Of a DNA stretch of 64,000 bases, positions 58,698 through 64,000 are shown piece after piece. Source of the stretch: Limosilactobacillus fermentum (GTDB taxonomy: Bacteria; Bacillota; Bacilli; Lactobacillales; Lactobacillaceae); the NCBI RefSeq assembly GCF_013394085.1, contig NZ_CP040910.1, forward strand, positions 1,337,418 to 1,401,417. Direction: 5' to 3'. The first letter of the stretch is position 1, and the number at the start of each line of letters is the position of its first letter. The translations under genes were made by a program, and so were the position numbers. A model generated the notes under the pieces. It was given only the letters and a program-made list of their open reading frames with translations, was not told where the DNA came from and did no database searches.

Positions 58698-59340
58698 TTA
58701 CCGGGAAGTGCGCCTTAAGCTTGTAGATGGGTTGACCGAGGCTCGCAAAACGCTGCTCGTATTCGGTCTCCACGTTGCCCTCGTTTTCCGGGCTTTCGTG
58801 CAAGTTTAACCAGACGCCGTCAAAAATCATCCCGAAGTTGTTAAGGCTGGTTAAGGAGTACTCAAACAGCCCCTGGTTGTCAGTCTTAAACTCCAAGCCG
58901 CCCCCCGGCTTAACCACCTGTTGGTAGTTGGCCAGGAAGGTCTTGTAGGTCAGGCGCCGTTTTTCGTGGCGAGTCTTTGGCCACGGATCGGAGAAATTCA
59001 AGTACAGCCGGTCAATGCTGCCGTCTTCAAAGTAGGTGTCCAAGCCGGCCCCGTCGCCGCGGACCAGGGTCAGGTTTGGTAATTGCTCGGGAAGGGCGTT
59101 TTTAAGGGCGATCGCCGCCACCGTCGATTCGATTTCTAAGCCGATAAAGTTAATTTCAGGGTGGGCCTTGGCCATCCCGATAATGAACTGGCCCTTCCCC
59201 ATCCCCACTTCTACTTGAAGCGGTTGGGGCTTGGCAAACCGTTCTTGCCAACGGCCCTTAAAGCTGGCCGGGTCCATCGTCATCATTTCGGGGTGGGCTT
59301 CCATCAGGGGTACGGCCCACTTTTTGTGCTTTACGCGCAT
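58693..59340 (-). CDS. trmB: tRNA (guanine-N7-)-methyltransferase
   Basis: A 215-aa enzyme that methylates G46 in the tRNA variable loop. It shows VEVGMGKGQFIIGMAKAHPEINFIGLEIE (SAM site), the LNFSDPWPKTRHEKRRLTY tRNA-binding block and GGGLEFKTDNQGLFEYS. GAGG lies before the ATG. It is encoded just after ecsB. Confidence 0.97.
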   Translation of the reverse strand: MRVKHKKWAVPLMEAHPEMMTMDPASFKGRWQERFAKPQPLQVEVGMGKGQFIIGMAKAHPEINFIGLEIESTVAAIALKNALPEQLPNLTLVRGDGAGLDTYFEDGSIDRLYLNFSDPWPKTRHEKRRLTYKTFLANYQQVVKPGGGLEFKTDNQGLFEYSLTSLNNFGMIFDGVWLNLHESPENEGNVETEYEQRFASLGQPIYKLKAHFPVN

Positions 59341-59357
59341 GTTAGTTCCTCATTTCG

Positions 59358-60542
59358 CTAGTGAATTCGTGTTTTTAAGTAGTAACGGGTCAACAAGCAC
59401 CCTTCAATTAGGGCGACGACTAGGTTGATTCCCGCTCGTTGCCAGTCCAACCTGACCCCCAAAGAGGCGACCGCCAATAAAACGGCCACCACCACCGCTA
59501 CCTTGGTGGCCACCTTAACAAAGGCGGCCTGGCGCTCTTTTGGTGGGAAGGGGTAGACGTGGGTGAAGACCTTGGCTTCAAAGTGGTCGGCCAGGGGGGT
59601 CAGCTGGGTGATAATCAAATACAGGCCGATCACCAACAGGGCGGTGTTAAGCCAGGCTAGTGGGACAAAGAAGAGCACCACCATCATCAAGGCCGTCAAG
59701 CGGGCAATTAAGCCAGATAACTCGACGTTGCGCACCAGGCCCCGGGCGTACAAGAAGGTCCAGGCATTGCCCTTGGCTAACCAGTTAATCAACCCGTTGG
59801 CCCAAGCGCGGCGCTTAACCTTACCTTGCACTTGCGGTACGTCGGTGAAGAGGTTGAAGAAGCGGTAGACCGATTCCATCCGCTCCCGTTCAAAGCGGAT
59901 CGCCTTGGCCCAATCGGCGTCTTCGGTGACCCGGAGGTGGGCGAAGTGGCCGATGCTCATGACGATCGTTGCTACAAAGCCCCAGGTTGGCGATACCCAC
60001 CAGGTAATCACTTGGGCCACTAAGGGTTCGCCAAAGCCCGCCACGTTGAGCATGGTTAAATTGGCCACCAAGGAGAGGTGGCGCTGGGCCAAGATCAAGT
60101 GGGCAAACTTCAATAATACCATTGAGGCGATGATTTCCCCCACCTCAAAGCCGGTCAGTTTAACGGTCGCCATCGCCAACGGCAACACCACCACGGTGGC
60201 CAAAATTGTGATGGCCTCACCGCCAATCAGGCTGTAGTAACGGGCCCGCCGGAAGTAGTTGATCATCGAGCTGGTTTGCGGCAATAAAAAGACCGGGTCG
60301 GCCGGTTCAACTAGGGTCGCCAACCGGCCAACGTGAACGATCAAGCCTAACCAGAGGGTCAAAAACAGCTTTGCCCACCACTGGCCGGGGCTAACGTGGG
60401 CAATCATCTGGGCGTAGGTGTATGCCAACGCACCAAACAAAAAGAAGAGGGCGATGATGAAGTGGTCGTTGAAGACGAGCCGCCAGTACTTCATTAAGAG
60501 AACGAAGTGGCGGCGCCGCCGTTGTTCAAATAAATCACCCAT
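59358..60542 (-). CDS. ecsB: ABC transporter permease EcsB
   Basis: A 394-aa EcsB membrane subunit with about 9-10 transmembrane segments and the basic N-terminus GDLFEQRRRRHFVLLMKYWRLVF. The frame opens at 60551, but the ATG at 60542, with AAGGGA 8 bases upstream, is the better start; it overlaps the ecsA stop. Together with EcsA it exports peptide or amphiphilic cargo and affects protein secretion, intramembrane proteolysis and sporulation in B. subtilis; the cargo here is unknown. Confidence 0.94.
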   Translation of the reverse strand: MGDLFEQRRRRHFVLLMKYWRLVFNDHFIIALFFLFGALAYTYAQMIAHVSPGQWWAKLFLTLWLGLIVHVGRLATLVEPADPVFLLPQTSSMINYFRRARYYSLIGGEAITILATVVVLPLAMATVKLTGFEVGEIIASMVLLKFAHLILAQRHLSLVANLTMLNVAGFGEPLVAQVITWWVSPTWGFVATIVMSIGHFAHLRVTEDADWAKAIRFERERMESVYRFFNLFTDVPQVQGKVKRRAWANGLINWLAKGNAWTFLYARGLVRNVELSGLIARLTALMMVVLFFVPLAWLNTALLVIGLYLIITQLTPLADHFEAKVFTHVYPFPPKERQAAFVKVATKVAVVVAVLLAVASLGVRLDWQRAGINLVVALIEGCLLTRYYLKTRIH

Positions 60543-61260
60543 GTTGCTCATCCCTTGCTAAGTTCAAGTAGACCTCATCCAGGGTCTGCCCGCCTGCCGT
60601 TAGTTCCGCGAGGGTCCCCTGGGTTTTCACCTTCCCGTCGGCCAAGAGGACGAAGCGGTCACAGTAACGCTGGGCGGTATCCAAGACGTGGGTCGACATC
60701 AAAATACCGACGCCCTGCTCTTTTTTCTCCTGGATCAGGTTCACCAAGTCGTGCACCGCGAGCGGGTCCAAACCGTAAAAGGGTTCGTCGACCACCAAGA
60801 GCTTAGCTTCGGTCATGAAGGCGGCCACGATCATCACCTTCTGGCGCATCCCCTTGGAAAAGTCCACCGGAAACCAGTCCAACTTGTTATCCAGGCGAAA
60901 CATCTTTAAGAGCCGCTGCGCCCGTTGCCAAGCTGCCTGTTCATCCATTTGGTAGGCCCGGATCGTCAGGGCTAAGTGCTCCCGCAGGGTCAACTCGTCG
61001 TAAAGAATCGGTGTTTCGGGAATGTAGGCGATCTGGGCCTTGTACCCCTCGGCGTCGTCTTTTAACTGCTTGCCACCGACCTTAATCGTGCCGGAGAACG
61101 GGTGCAAGAGGCCAATCACGTGGCTGATCGTGGTTGACTTGCCGGCCCCGTTTAAACCGATCAAACCGACCAGTTGGCCCTCTTCAACTTTAAAGGAGAC
61201 CTTTTTTAAGACCGGGACCCGCGAGTAGCCGCCAACCAAGTCATCAATTTCTAAAATCAT
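60535..61260 (-). CDS. ecsA: ABC transporter ATP-binding protein EcsA
   Basis: A 241-aa ATPase. Walker A GLIGLNGAGKSTTISHVIGLL, a variant signature (FSKGMRQKVMI in place of LSGGQ), Walker B KLLVVDEPFYGLD and the switch histidine STHVLDTAQRY. I use the ATG at 61260 with GGAGG 6 bases upstream. The SKGM signature is the EcsA-type variation. It faces hit across 148 bases, the normal Firmicute layout. Confidence 0.96.
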   Translation of the reverse strand: MILEIDDLVGGYSRVPVLKKVSFKVEEGQLVGLIGLNGAGKSTTISHVIGLLHPFSGTIKVGGKQLKDDAEGYKAQIAYIPETPILYDELTLREHLALTIRAYQMDEQAAWQRAQRLLKMFRLDNKLDWFPVDFSKGMRQKVMIVAAFMTEAKLLVVDEPFYGLDPLAVHDLVNLIQEKKEQGVGILMSTHVLDTAQRYCDRFVLLADGKVKTQGTLAELTAGGQTLDEVYLNLARDEQHG

Positions 61261-61408
61261 GGTGTCCCTCCTCATTGCTGTCCAATGTTTGTATTATACC
61301 CTATCTTCTTGTTAACAAGTAGTGGCGCCCTTTCTTCGCCAGTGCCACCCCAGTTCGTGGTAAAATAAACTCATCATTGTAACTTGGTTTTTAAAGCGAG
61401 GTTTTAGT

Positions 61409-61837
61409 ATGAGTGATTGCATTTTTTGTAAGATTATCGCCGGGGAAATCCCTAGCTACAAGGTTTACGAAGACGACCTGGTCTACGCCTTTTTAGACAT
61501 TTCCCAAAACACGCCGGGCCACACCCTCCTGGTGCCCAAAGAACACGTCGCCAACCTCTTTGACTACGACGAACAACTAGCCCAAGACGTGTTTACCCGC
61601 CTGCCAAAGGTGGCCCGCGCCGTTCGTGATTCCAACCCGGCCATCGAGGGGATGAACGTCGTCAACAATAACGGGGCCGTCGCTTACCAGTCGGTCTTCC
61701 ACTCCCACATCCACTTGATCCCACGTTACACCAAGGATGACGACTTCTCCATTCACTTCGTTGATAATTCCGGGGAATACAACGAGGAAAAGTACACCGC
61801 CATCCAACAAGCGATCATCGACCACCTGGAGGACTAA
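61409..61837 (+). CDS. hit: HIT family protein
   Basis: A 142-aa histidine-triad nucleotide hydrolase with the N-terminal CIFCKIIAGEIPSYKVYEDD (zinc-binding Cys pair) and the active-site HSHIHLIPR (HxHxH). Such proteins split AMP-linked substrates such as AMP-lysine or Ap4A. It lies divergently from ecsA in the order seen in B. subtilis (hit-ecsAB). GAGG lies before the ATG. Confidence 0.95.
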   Translation: MSDCIFCKIIAGEIPSYKVYEDDLVYAFLDISQNTPGHTLLVPKEHVANLFDYDEQLAQDVFTRLPKVARAVRDSNPAIEGMNVVNNNGAVAYQSVFHSHIHLIPRYTKDDDFSIHFVDNSGEYNEEKYTAIQQAIIDHLED

Positions 61838-61838
61838 C

Positions 61839-62072
61839 ATGTTTGCTAACCAACGCGCTAAGCTGGCGACGCTAAAGAATCAGGTGCTCGCCCTCAAAAC
61901 CAGCACCGCCCAGCTAGCCCAAAATACCAAGCGCCTCCAAACGGAAGTCGCCCACCTCTCCCCGGTGGTGAGTGACCTGCAAGCGGAAGTCAGCCGTTTT
62001 CAAACCAAGATCGCCCCGCACGTGGAAAAGATCCAAGCCGTGTTAAAGACGGTTCAAGAACGTCAGCAGTAA
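61839..62072 (+). CDS. Small coiled-coil protein, unknown
   Basis: A 77-aa protein beginning MFANQRAKLATLKNQVLALK. Heptad-like repeats (QLAQNTKRLQTEVAHL, VVSDLQAEVSRFQTKI) suggest one long coiled coil with no membrane segment. GGAGG lies 6 bases upstream, and the start codon is one base after the hit stop, so it is coupled to hit. The frame opens earlier inside hit but that part is out of hit frame. I cannot name the family (YtxH-like annotations are sometimes used in this position). A terminator follows. Confidence 0.8.
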   Translation: MFANQRAKLATLKNQVLALKTSTAQLAQNTKRLQTEVAHLSPVVSDLQAEVSRFQTKIAPHVEKIQAVLKTVQERQQ

Positions 62073-62080
62073 CCTACCCA

Positions 62081-62130
62081 ATAACAAAGCCCAGCCAGCT
62101 CGCTGAATGCGAACTGTGCTGGGCTTTTAT
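62081..62130. terminator. Bidirectional terminator
   Basis: ATAACAAAGCCCAGC pairs with GCTGGGCTTTTATT across a loop. It separates the converging hit/coiled-coil and prsA transcripts. Confidence 0.88.
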
Positions 62131-62150
62131 TGTCACCCGTTAATCATTGA

Positions 62151-63107
62151 TTAGTTAGATGACGATAATTCGCTAGCGCTAGAAGAACTGGAGCTAGAAG
62201 TCGTGGAAGACGTTGACGAAGAACTAGTCAAGTAGTCGTCCATGATGTTCTTTAAGTCAGAATCCTTAATCGAAACGTCACCCTTCTTTAAGACCTTGGA
62301 AACAACGTTGTGTAAGAAGGTCGAGTTGTTCATGTTTTGGGTAACGATTTGGTCCTTCAAGTCGCTGATGTGAGAAGAGTACTTACCCTTAGCCGGGTGC
62401 TTGATCATGTAAATGACGTAGTAACCGTTGTCGGTCTTAACCGGTTCGGTCGTGTATTCACCGGTCTTCAAAGCAAAGGCGGCCTTACGGTAAGCAGATG
62501 GCAAGCTAGTATCCGTATTATCAAAGGCGGATAAGACCCCACCGTTAGACTTGGTCGTCGTGTCGGTGGACTTGGACTTAGCCAGCTTCTTGAATTCCTT
62601 AAGCTTGCTTCCCGACGTGTTGTTTAAGGTGTCGATGATGCTTTGGGCCGTTTCCTTTGAACCCACCAGAATTTCGGCGGTCTGAACCTTTGGCTCGTAC
62701 TTCTTCCATTGCTTCTTTAAAGCGCTGGAGGAGAAGGTGGAGTAATTGCGCACGGCGGCCTTTAAGAGCAGGTTAGAACGAATCTGTTGCTTAAAGGACT
62801 TGGCGGTCAAGCCTTCCTCAGATAAAACGGTTGAAAATGAGGAGCCGTACTCCTTTTTGTAGGCGTTGTATTCGGAGTTCACCTCGGAAGTCGAAACCTT
62901 GCTTCCGTACTGCTTTTCCAACACCTTGTCTAGGATCATTTGCTGAAGCACTTGTTTCCCATTGGAGGTTTGCTTCATGCTGGAGTAGTATTCGCTCTCC
63001 GTGATCTTTCCACCACTGGTGGTGGCGACCGCCTTGTTACCGCAGGCGGCCAACGGCAATGCTAGGGCTAACCCAGCGATGATTGCCAACATTTTCTTTG
63101 ATTTCAA
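62151..63107 (-). CDS. prsA: PrsA foldase (peptidyl-prolyl isomerase lipoprotein)
   Basis: A 318-aa extracytoplasmic lipoprotein that folds exported proteins. Signal peptide with lipobox LAAC (Cys22), N- and C-terminal helical chaperone segments, and a parvulin domain (residues about 135-245: [62 protein letters not shown]). The tail is a serine-rich low-complexity run. The TTG start at 63107 has AAAGGA upstream; an ATG at codon 6 is an alternative but trims the basic n-region. It lies between hit and yhaM, as in other lactobacilli. Confidence 0.95.
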   Translation of the reverse strand: MKSKKMLAIIAGLALALPLAACGNKAVATTSGGKITESEYYSSMKQTSNGKQVLQQMILDKVLEKQYGSKVSTSEVNSEYNAYKKEYGSSFSTVLSEEGLTAKSFKQQIRSNLLLKAAVRNYSTFSSSALKKQWKKYEPKVQTAEILVGSKETAQSIIDTLNNTSGSKLKEFKKLAKSKSTDTTTKSNGGVLSAFDNTDTSLPSAYRKAAFALKTGEYTTEPVKTDNGYYVIYMIKHPAKGKYSSHISDLKDQIVTQNMNNSTFLHNVVSKVLKKGDVSIKDSDLKNIMDDYLTSSSSTSSTTSSSSSSSASELSSSN

Positions 63108-63198
63108 ACTATCTCACATCCTTTGGATTTTTTCACCAATCTAATATAACACACTCAAAAAGCACGTGCTTGCTCCTTAGAAAGCTTTTAGGCTTTCT

Positions 63199-64000
63199 TC
63201 ACGCTTTCTTCGTGTCTTGTCCGGTTGGGAGCCGGTAGAACTGCCGGCGGCCAAGGGCAAACTGGCGGGGCGAAAATTCACCCGGGGCGGTTTGCTCTAA
63301 CGCCCCGTTAATTTCGGTGATCGCCGCATCGAGCTCATCTAGGCGGTGTAAGACCTCCGCTTCCATTAGCTCCGGTTCAACGGGGGACCCGTACTCACGC
63401 AGGCCGTGGTGGGCCAATATGACGTGGCGAAGCAAGACCACCTGGGGGTTGGTCGGCAATAAACCGACCTCTTGGCAACAGGCGACAATTTCGCCATCAA
63501 CGATGGAAATGTGGCCCAACAAGTTCCCGGTCGTGGTGTACTGGGTCGCTACCGGGCCGGACAACTCGATTACCTTACCCATGTCGTGCAAAAGGGCGCC
63601 GGCGTACAGGAGTTCCCGGTTGATCCCCGGGTACTGGTCGCAAACGTTTTTAGCCAGGCGCAAAATCGACAGGGTGTGAAAGGCCAACCCACCGACCAGG
63701 GCGTGGTGGTTGACCTTGGCCGCCGGGAAGTTAAAGAAGGGCGCTCCGTATTTTTTAAACAAATGATTAACGATCGTCGCCCATTCAACCTGATGAATGG
63801 CCGCTAAAAAGGGCCGCAGGTCATCCTTTAGTTCCCCGTCCGTTTCCGTCACCCGGGGCACAAAGTCTTCCGGTTGGCCCTCCTCTGGGCTAGCCAGGCG
63901 CAGCTCCTGGATCCGAAACTGCAACTGGTCCTGGTAGGTTTCGACCTGGCCGGCGAGCTCCACCACCACCCCGGCCTTAAATTGGGCGACCTGGTTTTCG
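63199..64000 (-). CDS. yhaM: 3'-5' exoribonuclease YhaM (5' part outside window)
   Basis: The frame is open to the window edge, so the N-terminus is missing; about 266 residues are seen. The HD domain is complete: NHHALVGGLAFHTLSILRLAK, LLHDMGKVIEL and HVILAHHGLREYGSPVEP, with RLDELDAAITEINGAL. The visible upstream part (ENQVAQFKAG, then VELAGQVETYQDQLQFRIQE) belongs to the OB-fold nucleic-acid domain. YhaM trims RNA 3' ends. The putative GTG at 63969 is internal and not a start. Confidence 0.95.
   Translation of the reverse strand, partial: ENQVAQFKAGVVVELAGQVETYQDQLQFRIQELRLASPEEGQPEDFVPRVTETDGELKDDLRPFLAAIHQVEWATIVNHLFKKYGAPFFNFPAAKVNHHALVGGLAFHTLSILRLAKNVCDQYPGINRELLYAGALLHDMGKVIELSGPVATQYTTTGNLLGHISIVDGEIVACCQEVGLLPTNPQVVLLRHVILAHHGLREYGSPVEPELMEAEVLHRLDELDAAITEINGALEQTAPGEFSPRQFALGRRQFYRLPTGQDTKKA

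Overview
The window looks like chromosome of a moderately GC-rich heterofermentative lactobacillus, most likely Limosilactobacillus fermentum or a close relative. The reasons are the Lactobacillales gene orders (yqeG-yqeH-yhbY-nadD-yqeK-rsfS-yqeM-tmcAL, rplU-prp-rpmA, infC-rpmI-rplT, ecsAB/hit/prsA/yhaM), the GC-rich codon use for a lactobacillus, a YfhO membrane protein, DUF3042 and an ArlRS-like system. The species is inferred from memory of the families, not from a search. Nearly all genes lie on the minus strand, as expected for one co-oriented replichore arm. Most of the window is core housekeeping DNA; I see no prophage, IS element or CRISPR array.

Layout. 1-9.9 kb: a long minus-strand run, reading rplU-prp-rpmA, a proline peptidase, an Asp23-family protein, nusB, then folD-xseA-xseB-ispA-tlyA-argR-recN. 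10-17 kb: a TetR regulator with a palindromic operator candidate, tRNA-Arg(TCT), three small plus-strand peptides, an unrecognised two-gene unit followed by a degenerate dUTPase-like gene, glnA and miaA. 17-26 kb: a rhodanese-like membrane protein, glcK, yqgQ, rhomboid protease, fthC, rpmG, the class B PBP, YfhO and greA. 26-36 kb: udk, pheT and pheS with a T-box, an HxlR regulator, an HD protein, a SpoU methylase, acylphosphatase, YidC, a deformylase-like protein and a MATE exporter. 36-45 kb: the ArlRS-like system, rpmF/yceD and the yqe ribosome-assembly/NAD/tRNA cluster, ending at a DUF1275 gene with an in-frame stop. 45-54 kb: infC-rpmI-rplT, then the replication and repair genes nrdR-dnaB-dnaI and polA-mutM-coaE. 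54-64 kb: a cinnamoyl-esterase-like hydrolase, a Bax-inhibitor-1 protein, murC, ytpR, a thioredoxin, trmB, ecsAB, HIT, prsA and the 3' part of yhaM, which runs off the window.

How genes work together. Translation (L20, L21, L27, L32, L33, L35, IF3, PheRS, the rRNA/tRNA methylases, RsfS, YqeH) and its RNA control elements dominate: L21 leader, infC leader with attenuator, and Phe T-box. Envelope functions (PBP2B, MurC, YidC, PrsA, YfhO, EcsAB) and DNA maintenance (PolA, MutM, RecN, XseAB, DnaB/DnaI, NrdR) make up most of the rest.

The most unusual signal is a three-copy intergenic element of about 105-110 bp (14172-14280, 17107-17216, 35839-35943). It has a conserved 13-bp closing helix with a compensatory base-pair change and a conserved core. 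Every copy lies between a bidirectional terminator and the stop codon of a minus-strand gene (glnA, the rhodanese gene, the ArlS-like kinase), so it would form part of that gene's 3' UTR. I could not match it to a named RNA family. Other points worth a second look are an AUA start codon for infC, the probably inactive dUTPase-like gene next to two unrecognised genes, a rhodanese lacking its cysteine, and the nonsense-interrupted DUF1275 gene.
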